DNA from: a virus
Strand: one strand, 5' to 3'
Length of the DNA: 25,493 nt
IMG/VR virus record: IMGVR_UViG_3300038619_000046
Span: 1 to 25,493 of that record
A program made the position numbers and the translations under genes. Numbering within the stretch: the first letter of the stretch is position 1; the number at the start of each line of letters is the position of its first letter. This document shows, one piece after another, positions 1 to 7,995 of this stretch. The notes beneath the pieces were generated by a model. That model was not told the origin of the DNA, ran no database searches, and worked only from the letters and a program-made list of their open reading frames with translations.

Positions 1-290
1 CCGGTCAGGTTGCTGAGCGAGGTTGCGCGGCCGACCGAGCCACCAAGCGCGATGGGCGTACCGGCCAACGTGCCACTTGCGGCGATAGCCGGGGGAACAT
101 CCTCATAAATGCCGACCCCGCCCCACATCGGGATGGTTTCGCTGGCCGCTAGTTGGCCGCCAGCCTCGGCAAAGCGGGTGGACGGGTCGGGGTACACCGT
201 GCCCTGAATTAGACCATCCCAATCGATGCCGAACGTGCCGGCCGCGTTGGTCGTGATGTACGGGTTGAGGGTAATGCCTGCGGTGGCCAT
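1..290 (-). CDS. Phage structural protein, 3' end cut by window edge
   Basis: This reading frame is open from an ATG at 290 to the window edge, giving the first 96 residues. The start MATAGITLNPYITTN and the segment ETIPMWGGVGIYEDVP resemble head or decoration proteins encoded just after DUF2213 genes in many phages; that comparison is from memory. No enzyme motif, signal peptide or membrane segment is visible. It begins 5 bases after the stop of the NUDIX-DUF2213 gene, so it belongs to the same leftward operon. Its position after portal, head-morphogenesis and DUF2213 genes fits a structural cement or coat protein, but the missing C-terminus prevents a firmer call. Confidence 0.7.
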   Translation of the reverse strand, partial: MATAGITLNPYITTNAAGTFGIDWDGLIQGTVYPDPSTRFAEAGGQLAASETIPMWGGVGIYEDVPPAIAASGTLAGTPIALGGSVGRATSLSNLT

Positions 291-295
291 TGGAG

Positions 296-2140
296 TTAGA
301 CCCCTTTGCCTTTCGGATTGATGCTAGTCACGCAGCGACGCTGCGCCGCGAAACTGTTCATCCAAGCCGATGGATGACCAACGAAGGTCGTTTCGGTATG
401 GCCCCCGGCCAGCGTGCGGGTCCTGGGAACAAGCCGTCCCTCGGGGACAAGGCTCGGATCATTGGCCGCCGAATTCGCGTCGGCGAAGATTTCGACCTCG
501 ATATTATCGAGCGCCGTGTCCGGGATAGCGACGAGGTCGATGTCCTTCCACCGCTTGCTGTGCTTCTTCAGCATCGTATCGAGACGGCGGCGATAGACGA
601 TCGGCGTCTCCATATCGAGCGGACCTGGAGCGCGCATACCATGCTGCTGGAACACGGCGTCGGCCCTGGCTTGGAAGTCGGCCATGGCGTTGTAGTCGTC
701 GGCGGTGACCGCCTTGGGCATACGGGCCTGGAGATCAGCAATGGCCTTGCGCACACTGTCGTCGGCGTCGGCCTTCTTCATGGCGTCGGCTTTCTTCTTT
801 TCCTCTTCTTCGGCGTCGGCCTTCTTTTTGGCCTCTTCCTTCTCTTTTTCCTCGGCGTCGGCCTTCTTCTTCTTTTCCTCTTCCGTCTCTTCGCCGGCAT
901 CCTTCTTGGCGCGGTCGGCCTTCTTGCGCTCTTCTTCCTCGACGGCATCGGCCTTCTTGCGCTCTTCGTCCATCGAGTCCATGCGCGTGGACACGCTGTC
1001 CATCCGCTTCATGCAATCGTCGAGCTTGGAGTGAAGACCCCTTAGCATCATATCCAGATGCTCGCCGGCTCCGCCACCGCCACCACCTTCCGTGGCAAGG
1101 TCGATCTGACCGTCAGCCTTTTTCTTCTTCTCGGCTTCCATCTCGGCTTCGGTCGGCATCTGCGCGTCTCCTTTGGCTTCAACCAGAACCCCGCTCGGGT
1201 CCTCGCCCTTGTCCCACACTCCGACCGGGCAGATCGCCACATGGTCGAGAAGGTGGGGGTCACCTTCGATCAAGATCACCCTGCCGTCATCAAGGTCGAC
1301 CTTGAGATTCTTGCTCTTACGCAACAAAACAGCCGGGGAAGTTGATAGCTGATGCTGGGTCATCATCTCCGCAGCTTCAGCGTCGTAGACCCTAGCTACT
1401 CCCCAGACCTCGTTGCCCTTGATGTAGGGCAACATGATCGAACCAATTACCCGGTCGGCATACTCACGCGAATCAAGCTGCGAACCTTCCGGATGTTGTA
1501 CTATAACCGGAAGTCCAGCGCATCTAGCAAGAAATTCATCGGTGAGGTAGATTTCAGGTTTCCGAAGAACAAATTCATCATCTTTGCGACGATAGGCCGT
1601 TCCGGTACCAGTGATTCGCAGCGCGAACAGCCACATATTCTCATATTGCTGCGGGGATGCAAGTTGCCCGTCCCTGACTGCCCGAGCAACATCAAGTTCA
1701 TTCCATTTTATTTTTTGCAGAGCGACGGAGCATCCAGGGTGCAAAGGAAGTGGCGGCTCGTCTATTTTTGACCATGCAAACCCTGTGTGCTCACCGTTTA
1801 GGTGGGGTTCGAAAGTGTCGGCTACACCCTGTCGGAATGTCGTGTATTCGACCATCTCAGGTGGCTGTGCGCCTGGGACAAGTGGCGCACCATCGGCCAA
1901 GGCCTCGGTCGGCATGACCGTGACTGAATGCTTGGTTCGACCACCATTTGGCAGATAGCTCGGCATGAAGCCGAGTTCTTCGATGGTCTCGCGCACCGCC
2001 GTCTCTTCTGCCGTCTCATTGCCTTCTGTGGTGCCACCAGGGAAACACCAATGCCCAGGCCAAGATGATCCCGGACCTCTCTTAAGGAACAGGGCTAGAC
2101 CATCCGTCGTTGTAAACATGATGCCGGCGGCACGGATCAT
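296..2140 (-). CDS. NUDIX hydrolase-DUF2213 fusion, probable head scaffold/maturation protein
   Basis: The protein has 614 residues. Residues 1 to about 140 form a NUDIX domain with a complete Nudix box (G36, E42, R50-E51, E54-E55, G57), so nucleotide-pyrophosphate hydrolysis is plausible. Residues about 155-330 match DUF2213 (ALRITGTGTAYRR, LARCAGLPVIVQHPEG), a family encoded between portal and capsid genes and thought to act in head assembly. Residues about 365-480 are an extremely Lys/Glu/Ala/Asp-rich coiled coil, typical of scaffolds. I chose the ATG at 2140 because it overlaps the previous stop as ATGA; a TTG two codons upstream is also open. The NUDIX fusion is the odd part. The family calls are firm, the role in assembly is inferred. 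Confidence 0.85.
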   Translation of the reverse strand: MIRAAGIMFTTTDGLALFLKRGPGSSWPGHWCFPGGTTEGNETAEETAVRETIEELGFMPSYLPNGGRTKHSVTVMPTEALADGAPLVPGAQPPEMVEYTTFRQGVADTFEPHLNGEHTGFAWSKIDEPPLPLHPGCSVALQKIKWNELDVARAVRDGQLASPQQYENMWLFALRITGTGTAYRRKDDEFVLRKPEIYLTDEFLARCAGLPVIVQHPEGSQLDSREYADRVIGSIMLPYIKGNEVWGVARVYDAEAAEMMTQHQLSTSPAVLLRKSKNLKVDLDDGRVILIEGDPHLLDHVAICPVGVWDKGEDPSGVLVEAKGDAQMPTEAEMEAEKKKKADGQIDLATEGGGGGGAGEHLDMMLRGLHSKLDDCMKRMDSVSTRMDSMDEERKKADAVEEEERKKADRAKKDAGEETEEEKKKKADAEEKEKEEAKKKADAEEEEKKKADAMKKADADDSVRKAIADLQARMPKAVTADDYNAMADFQARADAVFQQHGMRAPGPLDMETPIVYRRRLDTMLKKHSKRWKDIDLVAIPDTALDNIEVEIFADANSAANDPSLVPEGRLVPRTRTLAGGHTETTFVGHPSAWMNSFAAQRRCVTSINPKGKGV

Positions 2141-2508
2141 GGCCAAATGTTCTCAAGCAGCTTGTTGGTGCGCGCTTTCCTAGCGGCTTCCTCGACCGGC
2201 TTCTCCAGCCGCCGTAAGGCCTCCAAAGCCGCTCGCTTCTCACCGGGGCTGCCGGGGCGCTCATAAAGCGCGAGAGTCCCTAGCGCGCGTTCCATCAGGC
2301 CATCCGCCTGTTTGCAGAAATCATCAACGCGAGCGACGAGGCTGGCGATGGCTGCACTGGGATGCATCGGGTTGTCTACACCGTAGGAGTCGCCACGAGC
2401 CTTGGAGTATGCGATGGCTACCGCCTGAGCCTGCGGTTTTCCAGCCCTAACTTCCGTCGCTATGTTCCGCGACAAAACGGCCTGACTTTTCCCTGGCTCT
2501 AACGGCAC
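2137..2508 (-). CDS. Small phage protein with GKPQAQAVAIAYSKAR motif
   Basis: This 123-residue protein starts at a GTG with AGGTG nine bases upstream. Residues 1-40 carry the segment SRNIATEVRAGKPQAQAVAI, a motif I know from many small phage head-region proteins of unknown function. The remainder is helical and charged with no cysteines of note and no membrane segment. Its stop overlaps the ATG of the NUDIX-DUF2213 gene by four bases, which implies translational coupling and a related role in head assembly. The N-terminal motif begins almost at the start codon, which supports this start even though it overlaps the preceding small gene by 62 bases. Confidence 0.7.
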   Translation of the reverse strand: MPLEPGKSQAVLSRNIATEVRAGKPQAQAVAIAYSKARGDSYGVDNPMHPSAAIASLVARVDDFCKQADGLMERALGTLALYERPGSPGEKRAALEALRRLEKPVEEAARKARTNKLLENIWP

Positions 2509-2683
2509 GGCGAATCACCTGTCTTGCTCCGGCACTATTAGCATATATCGTCTGTGCGCGGCGCAGTTCGGACATCAGTGACCTAAGCTTGTGCAAGCCA
2601 TGGCACCTAGGGCAGATTTTAATTACTGAAGAGCTAGAGCGGTGTATGTTTGGTATCACGTCGGAATGAAAATCACAGGTCAC
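2447..2683 (-). CDS. Small protein with CPRCH motif, unknown function
   Basis: A GTG at 2683 overlaps the stop of the head-morphogenesis gene as GTGA and has AAGAGG ten bases upstream, so coupled translation is likely. The 78-residue product contains CDFHSD near its start and CPRCH at about residues 24-28, a possible metal-binding set, followed by an Arg/Ala-rich helix. It fills an otherwise empty 170-base gap between two good genes, but its end overlaps the next gene by 62 bases, which is unusual. A longer reading from an ATG at 2785 would lie inside the upstream gene and is less likely. No family recognised. Confidence 0.4.
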   Translation of the reverse strand: MTCDFHSDVIPNIHRSSSSVIKICPRCHGLHKLRSLMSELRRAQTIYANSAGARQVIRRAVRAREKSGRFVAEHSDGS

Positions 2684-3510
2684 GATGCTATTGCCTCTTG
2701 CGCTTCTTTCAACTTCTGCCTGCCTCGTTCGGTAATCATATCGGTCGGCAAGCTCCGCAAATGATACAAAAATATCATGTAGCATCTACAGAAAACCTCT
2801 TCCCCGACAGAGGTGATCTTGTCGTAGTATCCAGCGCGGCCGGCCTTCATTAGGCCAGCACGGAGAGCCCAGTTGCCACGCAAAACGTAAACCTCACCGT
2901 CCCGCTCCTTGTGGTCCTCGCGATAATTATAGTTTCTCTGCCGCCAATTGGAGTGCCATACGCCTGCCAAAGCGCCGCCGTCATTGGCGATGATCTCCGA
3001 TATCGATGCGACCAATTTGTGGCCTTGGTCGATGATAACGCGGCGTTCCTCGAAGGGGAGACTGGCGAGCGCCTTGCGTAGTTCCTTCTTGGTCTCGGTC
3101 TTTCTTACGGCATCGCTACCACCCGTGGGGATACTTGTGGCCCACCCTTGAAACCGCTGAATCGTGCGTTGGACCGATGCCTCACGATTGAGGGTGATGA
3201 GGTCGGCCGACGCCATCAGGCGCCGATCAAGCTCCGACCGCATCGAGTGCTTAAGCCTGTCGATCGTGAAGCGGGGGATGCCTGGGTGATATTTTACGAT
3301 TTCACCGTTGTCGACCATCCGCTTATAGATTGAGACCAAACCCTCGCGCAGCATGCGATCCATAGCACGTGGCGAGACCAACATGGCGTTGGCGGCCTCA
3401 CGGATGGCTTCGGTCCACTGTGCGACGCGCTCGGCAGAGTCGTAGCCGTGCTCGGCCAGATCATTGATTGCGTCAGTTAAGACGGAATAGAATGTGGCCT
3501 TACTCGGCAT
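2680..3510 (-). CDS. Mu F-like phage head morphogenesis (minor capsid) protein
   Basis: The protein has 276 residues. Its C-terminal part shows the pattern of the phage Mu F-like family: WHSNWRQRNYNYREDHKERD, then a Gly-containing region and a CRC motif at residues 241-243 followed by hydrophobic residues. Proteins of this family are minor head components attached near the portal and needed for capsid assembly. The N-terminal 130 residues are helical. The ATG at 3510 shares one base with the preceding stop (TGATG). It lies two genes after the portal in transcription order, the usual place for this family. A perfect 13-bp copy of the window's operator palindrome falls inside the gene at 2778-2790. 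Confidence 0.85.
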   Translation of the reverse strand: MPSKATFYSVLTDAINDLAEHGYDSAERVAQWTEAIREAANAMLVSPRAMDRMLREGLVSIYKRMVDNGEIVKYHPGIPRFTIDRLKHSMRSELDRRLMASADLITLNREASVQRTIQRFQGWATSIPTGGSDAVRKTETKKELRKALASLPFEERRVIIDQGHKLVASISEIIANDGGALAGVWHSNWRQRNYNYREDHKERDGEVYVLRGNWALRAGLMKAGRAGYYDKITSVGEEVFCRCYMIFLYHLRSLPTDMITERGRQKLKEAQEAIAS

Positions 3511-3833
3511 CAGATACTCTCAAATACGCCACGCCTTAAATACCCATGCCACCAGCCAGGATGGCGTTGGCTCATATCGATAGACGGATACACGGTGATC
3601 GTGCCGTCATAATACTCAAGCACCGTGTGGTTATCAGGACTCAGAGACCCAACATGACCATCAGGCGTTGTTACTTCCCACCAGCCAGTGCGCTGGCCGA
3701 CGACACGAGAATTTGTGGCCCTACCGTATGATGCCGGTTTATTAATATCGGAAGGATTAAGCCAACCATCGGCGTTAGGCATGACTCGCCGGCCCTGTAC
3801 CTTAATGCCCATTTTGTGCAGATCCTCTCTCAC
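3510..3833 (-). CDS. Hypothetical protein between portal and head-morphogenesis genes
   Basis: The product has 107 residues and is rich in Trp, Gly and Tyr (RTGWWEVTTPDG, HPGWWHGYLRRG), suggesting a compact beta-rich fold such as an SH3-like barrel; that fold is a guess from composition. The GTG at 3833 has GGAG seven bases upstream. An ATG at 3812 (MGIKVQGRR) would shorten the protein by seven residues and reduce the overlap with the portal gene from 32 to 11 bases. The gene is joined to both neighbours by overlaps, so it is part of the head-gene cluster. I do not recognise a family. Confidence 0.7.
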   Translation of the reverse strand: MREDLHKMGIKVQGRRVMPNADGWLNPSDINKPASYGRATNSRVVGQRTGWWEVTTPDGHVGSLSPDNHTVLEYYDGTITVYPSIDMSQRHPGWWHGYLRRGVFESI

Positions 3834-5373
3834 GGCGTCTCTCCGTCAGATCGGTGAGCGCCTTGACGGATTCCCGATATTCGATGCCGCGGACGGAGTC
3901 GGCGAAAGGCCGCGGCGGCTTTGGTGTCCCATCCTCCGAGGATTTAACGCCGGCCTCAAGCGCCTTCTGGTTCTGTTCCTTGGCTTCCTCCAAGGAATCC
4001 ATCAAATCGTCAAGGTCAAGATTGAGTGGCGACTGGAATAGCAATTTAAGCTCCGAGAAATTCTCGGCCGCCCACTGAATGAGGATGCGCTGGTTCTCGG
4101 GCGATTCCTTGAACGTCGGCAGAAGGGTTTCGAGCAACGCTATGATGGCGCGTAGCTTCACGTCGTCAACCTTGATCTTCTCGCTCGGAGGTTCCGTCAG
4201 AAGGGATGGCCACGACGCGGTGAATGAATTTGACCAGCGATAAAACGCCGTGTTGTACGGCATCCGGCCATATTCATCCGGGAACTCTTTCTGAATCAGT
4301 TTGTAGAACTCCGGGTTCCAAGCCCGGCGCTGGACGATGCGATCAAAGAACGCATAGAGCGGCTGCATCTGCTTACGAATGCCGTCGATGTAGGCCGCAA
4401 CATACTTAGCATCCTCGCTCCCCTCACCAAACCCATCGGCAAAGGTCTCTTGCAGCAAAATCTTCGCTGGCATGTCGGCGGCCGTGGCGATGTTCTCGAT
4501 GATGTTCCTGCGCGCTAGGGTGTATGGCGCGTCAAGGTTTTGCAGGTTGAGGGATTCGATTGCCTCGGTTATGTCGATGCTGATGACATTGTCGGTCTGG
4601 GCCTCCTTGAGAATAGCCCGTTTGATGCCAGCTATCTTCATCATCACGTTGTCGATGATCGAGCTGGGTGACTTTTGCTTAGCGATAAGCACACCCACCT
4701 TGCGCACCACCATGTCGTCGGTGATGAGAGTGTTGATGAATGACTTTAGCGGGAACAAGGCGCGCTGGTAGACGGAACGGCCGACGAAGCCGAAGGCGCT
4801 CGACGTGAAGTCAATATAGACTGGCTCCTCATTGAGGATGATGCAGGCGCGTGACTTGTGATAGACCTTGCCGTTGATGGATACGTTGCAGACCTTCTGG
4901 AAGTCCATCGAACCGGGGTTCTGGTTGAGCACCAGACTGCCGGACGTGTTCAACGGATCGAGGACATTGAATGCAATGTCGGTCTCCCACAATTTTTCGA
5001 GCGGGAACTGTGGACTGCCAAGTGGGACCTCCGATCCGATACCCTCAGCCAGTAGCGCCACAGATGCGATGCCGTAGGTTCGACTGAGCTTCATCGTGTT
5101 GGCTATGAGCCGATCGGCGCCGTCAGATTCCCATTGCCTAACGTATTGCTCCTTGAGTCGATCCTCTGGCCCAGCCGGCACGGAGATTTCCCGTGGTTGG
5201 TTCTGCGCCATCTTGATGGGAGACTCGGCCATCTTCTGGCCCAATGGATGGGTCGTTAAAATTATTTTGCATAAATTGTAGCTGGGCTGTTCGCCTGGAA
5301 TGATGGCATCGGCCATCAGAAATTCTTGAAGGCCGTTACCTAGAGCGGTCTGAGCGAAGCCGATCGTTGCCAT
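3802..5373 (-). CDS. Phage portal protein, DUF1073-type
   Basis: The 523-residue protein has the features of DUF1073-type portals. They include an N-terminal helical region, SRTYGIASVALLA at about 97-109, and the diagnostic QETFADGFGEGSEDAKY at about 308-324 followed by RKQMQPLYAFFDRIVQRRAW. Portal proteins form the dodecameric ring through which DNA enters and leaves the head. The C-terminal 90 residues are acidic and charged. Some DUF1073 proteins carry an Acb1-type phosphoesterase domain at the C-terminus, but I see no pair of HxT/HxS motifs here. The ATG at 5373 is preceded by AGGAT/GGGA. The terminase large gene lies about 3.3 kb upstream in the same direction, with small genes between. 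Confidence 0.9.
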   Translation of the reverse strand: MATIGFAQTALGNGLQEFLMADAIIPGEQPSYNLCKIILTTHPLGQKMAESPIKMAQNQPREISVPAGPEDRLKEQYVRQWESDGADRLIANTMKLSRTYGIASVALLAEGIGSEVPLGSPQFPLEKLWETDIAFNVLDPLNTSGSLVLNQNPGSMDFQKVCNVSINGKVYHKSRACIILNEEPVYIDFTSSAFGFVGRSVYQRALFPLKSFINTLITDDMVVRKVGVLIAKQKSPSSIIDNVMMKIAGIKRAILKEAQTDNVISIDITEAIESLNLQNLDAPYTLARRNIIENIATAADMPAKILLQETFADGFGEGSEDAKYVAAYIDGIRKQMQPLYAFFDRIVQRRAWNPEFYKLIQKEFPDEYGRMPYNTAFYRWSNSFTASWPSLLTEPPSEKIKVDDVKLRAIIALLETLLPTFKESPENQRILIQWAAENFSELKLLFQSPLNLDLDDLMDSLEEAKEQNQKALEAGVKSSEDGTPKPPRPFADSVRGIEYRESVKALTDLTERRRERGSAQNGH

Positions 5374-5525
5374 ATCCCGATCCTAATGCGAATCGGGGGG
5401 ATCGTATCACAATGGACTGGTTAGAACTCTTTAGGCTTGTGGTTGGCGCGTAAGGAATTGGCCCCACGAAGGCCCAGCTCGAGGAGGACCGGCTACGCAT
5501 CCGGTTCCGGTCAGTACCCGAAATG

Positions 5526-5912
5526 CTAATCGTTGCCGTTCTCTCGGGCTTGCACCTGGTCAACCAACTCCTGATAAGAAGGCATCGCGATAAGCCAGCC
5601 GCGCTTTTCAAAGGCTGCGAATGCTGCCGTTGCGCATCCGCAGGCTCGTTCGGTAACTTCTTCAACCGATTGGAGCCGAATTCTCTGCCGCCCGGCGCTG
5701 TCTTCGCCGTCCGTTTCGCCAACTATCATCCCCCACCGTTCGATGAGAGCCATTGCAAAACGTGCGCGAGGATCGGGAACTTTTCGCTCGTGCATGAGCG
5801 TCACGAAAGGATGACGATAGTCCGTACGCAGCGCGTGCGGATCCCAAAATTCATTACTTGCAACTGGCGAAAATCGCTTGCCGTTCTCTTCTTCCTGCTT
5901 CTCAGTCATCAT
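5526..5912 (-). CDS. Hypothetical phage protein, 128 aa
   Basis: The product is a soluble, mixed alpha/beta-looking protein with acidic ends. It contains no metal-binding cluster or membrane segment; CGC near residue 92 is the only cysteine pair. The region VPDPRARFAMALIERWGMI resembles short phage proteins upstream of portal genes, without known function. Two tandem ATG codons (5912 and 5909) follow GGAG; the second has the better spacing. It is the last gene before a 152-base gap preceding the portal gene, in which I see only a weak GC-rich inverted repeat near 5485-5515. Confidence 0.7.
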   Translation of the reverse strand: MMTEKQEEENGKRFSPVASNEFWDPHALRTDYRHPFVTLMHERKVPDPRARFAMALIERWGMIVGETDGEDSAGRQRIRLQSVEEVTERACGCATAAFAAFEKRGWLIAMPSYQELVDQVQARENGND

Positions 5913-5950
5913 TATTCTCCATTTTGTTGATGGGTTTGGGCCGTTGTCAT

Positions 5951-6697
5951 TTACGACGGTGCCGCTTCAGCTTGCCTAATCCTTGCCATTCGTGCGACGA
6001 CCACGCTGGGTTCAATTGGTTCAGCTTGCTTTCCGATTTTCATCGCGCCATCCAATAAGGCAACCAAGGCACGGGCGTGGGCGGCGGCGAGGGCTTGGAC
6101 GGCGGCGAGGTCGAGGACACGAACGCGGAGGCCGTCGATGTCGAGGACGAGGGCGAAATTGCGGTCGAGGGTGATGTCGAGGGCATGGGCAGGGTCGAAG
6201 GCACGGGCGCCCTCGAGGGCGCCAAGGACGAAGGCTAGATCGGGGGCACTGGCGCCGATGAGGTCGAGGGCGAAATCCACGCTATTCACCACATCAATTG
6301 CTTGATTGTAATTGGTTACATACTCGCATTTATCGGCTAGATCATCCCTCCAACCACGGAGCGTGATCGGGAGCACGGTTCGGATAAGACCGAGACTAAT
6401 AAAATCAAACCTCTGCCTTTCGATCCGTGAAGTGTCGGCCGTGCCGGCCAATCGCGTCACGAACGGCATCAGCAGATCCTGGCGCAGGTCGTCCGGCAGG
6501 CAGTCATTTAGTTTGATTGCGTAGGCCCCCAATACACGCGAGAAACATGGCGGGCAATCCATGACAGACGAAACCGATTTATACTGGAAGCCTGCGGCTA
6601 CAATGGCGGCCTCGTTGATACAGGTACCACCATCCGGGCCAGGAAACTCATGTGAACCAACAAGTAGTTTCCAGTTTATAATATTATTCCAGTCCAT
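5951..6697 (-). CDS. Conserved phage protein with GSHEFPGPDGGTCINEAA motif and repetitive C-terminus
   Basis: I chose the ATG at 6697 because it follows GGGAGAG and lies just outside the upstream gene, giving 248 residues. The N-terminal 90 residues contain GSHEFPGPDGGTCINEAA, DCPPCFSRVLGAYA and LLMPFVTRLAGTADT. I recognise these as a widespread uncharacterised protein of rhizobial phages and genomes. The conserved Cys, His and Asp residues hint at catalysis or metal binding, but none is known to me. From about residue 155 the protein is a low-complexity stretch rich in Leu, Ala and Asp (ALDITLDRNFALVLD) whose DNA repeats the heptamer GTCGAGG on the plus strand. Confidence 0.75.
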   Translation of the reverse strand: MDWNNIINWKLLVGSHEFPGPDGGTCINEAAIVAAGFQYKSVSSVMDCPPCFSRVLGAYAIKLNDCLPDDLRQDLLMPFVTRLAGTADTSRIERQRFDFISLGLIRTVLPITLRGWRDDLADKCEYVTNYNQAIDVVNSVDFALDLIGASAPDLAFVLGALEGARAFDPAHALDITLDRNFALVLDIDGLRVRVLDLAAVQALAAAHARALVALLDGAMKIGKQAEPIEPSVVVARMARIRQAEAAPS

Positions 6698-6732
6698 CTT
6701 CTCTCTCCCTTTTTCTACAAAGCCCACTTTTG

Positions 6733-7119
6733 TCATTTCGACGTGGTGGCACTCGCCGGTTTCTCGTCGAGCAATTTCCATACCTTATGGACAATACTCG
6801 GCGGGTAGGCGTTTCCGATCGCCGTCTTGATCGTCTTGATGTCGGAGTCCAAGAGCTTCGTATCGGTGGCACCGATGAGGCTCTGGCTGAGTTCACCACG
6901 CCGATCCTTTTCTTCCGGTGATAGGCTCTGCTGATTGGCTGGAGCATCTAAAGCATTGCGCACCGCGATACCTAGAGTGAATTGGCGGATGCAAATGCCA
7001 TCCTTGTCGGCGGAAACGCACATTGGCTTGCCGTCGTCATCCTTGAGAACAGCGGTGAAGTCGATGGCCCAGGCAGGGGCAGAGATCAGCATGAGCATGG
7101 AAACGAACAAACTACGCAT
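6733..7119 (-). CDS. Exported phage protein with signal peptide, unknown function
   Basis: Starting at the ATG at 7119, preceded by AAGGAG at nine bases, the 128-residue product opens with MRSLFVSMLMLISAPAWA. This is a clean Sec signal peptide with an AWA cleavage site near residue 18. The mature part is small and soluble (IDFTAVLKDDDGKP) and ends in a helical segment SDIKTIKTAIGNAYPPS. Similar unsecreted proteins are common in phage structural regions, so the signal peptide is the notable feature: the product should reach the periplasm. An in-frame ATG 15 codons upstream is open but would bury the signal peptide. Confidence 0.7.
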   Translation of the reverse strand: MRSLFVSMLMLISAPAWAIDFTAVLKDDDGKPMCVSADKDGICIRQFTLGIAVRNALDAPANQQSLSPEEKDRRGELSQSLIGATDTKLLDSDIKTIKTAIGNAYPPSIVHKVWKLLDEKPASATTSK

Positions 7120-7239
7120 TGAGACAGTCTCCTTGTTGAGGGTTACATTAAAGGGGTTAGTCATGTTTCCGTTTTCCGTTTCCTATATTTCGTCAGCATT
7201 TTCTCCAATGCGGCACACTCTGTCTGGAAGACCAGACTA

Positions 7240-7425
7240 TCAACACAGGAAGGCATCTACCAGACGGCGGCGGCTGCTACTCGCCATGAGCTTATCGCCG
7301 TGCGACAGATTGGCTGGAGGCCCGGCTATTTTCTTGCGGAAAGAACCCCTACGTTGACGGAAGTAGCAACGAGAGCACATGCCACGAGCCCGCACAGGGC
7401 GATCACAGCCGTCTACCGAGCACAT
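7240..7425 (-). CDS. Small zinc-finger-like protein (CxxxxC...CxxC)
   Basis: The 61-residue product begins MCSVDGCDRPVRARGMCSRC, placing four cysteines at positions 2, 7, 17 and 20, followed by a strongly basic tail. This matches the short treble-clef-like zinc motif found next to HNH or AP2 domains in phage proteins, but no nuclease core is present. The ATG at 7425 shares a base with the stop of the preceding gene (TGATG), supporting coupling. DNA or RNA binding is a reasonable guess from the zinc motif and basic tail. Confidence 0.6.
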   Translation of the reverse strand: MCSVDGCDRPVRARGMCSRCYFRQRRGSFRKKIAGPPANLSHGDKLMASSSRRRLVDAFLC

Positions 7426-7775
7426 CAGTGCCTCGCATCTTGGTGAATTGGCACCGTAACCCCCGGCTGAGCCTGTAGCGGCGGCGGTTGTATCTTGATG
7501 CTGCGTATCCCCTCTTGAAATGCCTCGATGCATTGGCGACGCTCGACCATGAGCGGGCCAAGTAGACCCGTGCCATAGGACATGCCGACGACACGGCCGA
7601 GGTTGCGGCAGACTGCCAGCAGCACGCGGTTCGGTGGGATGCCCATTATGCAGCCGGTGATACCACGCGCCATGGCGTTGATGATGGGGAATACCGTTTG
7701 GTCGAGGGCTTGATCGAGTTTGGATGCAACGTCTTGGGCAGCAGTGGCTTCTTCTGGGGGTGCCTGATCGCTCAT
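7425..7775 (-). CDS. Hypothetical phage protein, 116 aa
   Basis: The protein is acidic at the N-terminus (MSDQAPPEEATAAQ), then a helical, moderately hydrophobic middle (ITGCIMGIPPNRVLLAVCRN), and a Pro/Gln-rich tail. I do not recognise a family. No clear ribosome-binding site stands before the ATG at 7775. It runs in the same direction as the promoter at 7,996-8,024 and follows two micro-genes, so it may be expressed from that internal promoter. Its stop overlaps the next start. Confidence 0.6.
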   Translation of the reverse strand: MSDQAPPEEATAAQDVASKLDQALDQTVFPIINAMARGITGCIMGIPPNRVLLAVCRNLGRVVGMSYGTGLLGPLMVERRQCIEAFQEGIRSIKIQPPPLQAQPGVTVPIHQDARH

Positions 7776-7800
7776 GAGCTTTAGGATACTCCGGTTCTAC

Positions 7801-7902
7801 CTATGACCTGTAAGAGAACGCCAAATCGCGCATCAACTTATTGCGCGCGATCTTCTGTGTCGGGTCTTCCGGTTCGTCGTCGAAAGGTTCTGGCTTGGTC
7901 AC
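7801..7902 (-). CDS. Micro-protein, 33 aa, acidic/basic
   Basis: A GTG at 7902 with GGAG five bases upstream opens a 33-residue frame beginning VTKPEPFDDEPEDPTQKIAR. The composition, an acidic Pro-rich start then a basic helix ending LMRDLAFSYRS, looks like a real phage micro-protein. It overlaps another micro-gene (7838-7951) in a different frame. Function unknown. Confidence 0.4.
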   Translation of the reverse strand: MTKPEPFDDEPEDPTQKIARNKLMRDLAFSYRS

Positions 7903-7951
7903 CAGCGCTCCACATTACGCGATCGCCGACTTCGAAAGTTCTCTTTATCAT
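7838..7951 (-). CDS. Micro-protein, 37 aa, MIKRTFEVGDRVMW
   Basis: An ATG at 7951 follows a strong GGAGGG with good spacing and opens a frame for 37 residues starting MIKRTFEVGDRVMWSAGDQ. The EVGDRVMW segment resembles the first strand of KOW/SH3-like barrels. The rest turns Arg-rich and overlaps the 7801-7902 frame, so the true product may be only one of the two. It is the first frame downstream of the operator-bearing promoter at 7,996-8,024, about 38 bases from its expected transcription start. Confidence 0.4.
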   Translation of the reverse strand: MIKRTFEVGDRVMWSAGDQARTFRRRTGRPDTEDRAQ

Positions 7952-7995
7952 TTTGACACCCTCCGTAGAATTACCTGCGTGACCAGCGCCAGCAC

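Noticed and set aside
290-1045. Long plus-strand open frame (251 codons) and a shorter overlapping one at 705-1034
   Set aside because: They are antisense to the Lys/Glu-rich coiled coil of the NUDIX-DUF2213 protein; repetitive AAG/GAG codons leave the other strand free of stops, giving an unnatural Leu/Phe/Gly or Ser/Phe-rich product.
3802-5373. Anti-CBASS Acb1 activity in the portal gene
   Set aside because: The family name is linked to Acb1 in some annotations, but the C-terminus here lacks a pair of HxT/HxS catalytic motifs.
5336-5722. Minus-strand open frame of 128 codons upstream of the portal
   Set aside because: It overlaps two better genes in other frames, has a Ser/Arg-rich composition and no good ribosome-binding site.
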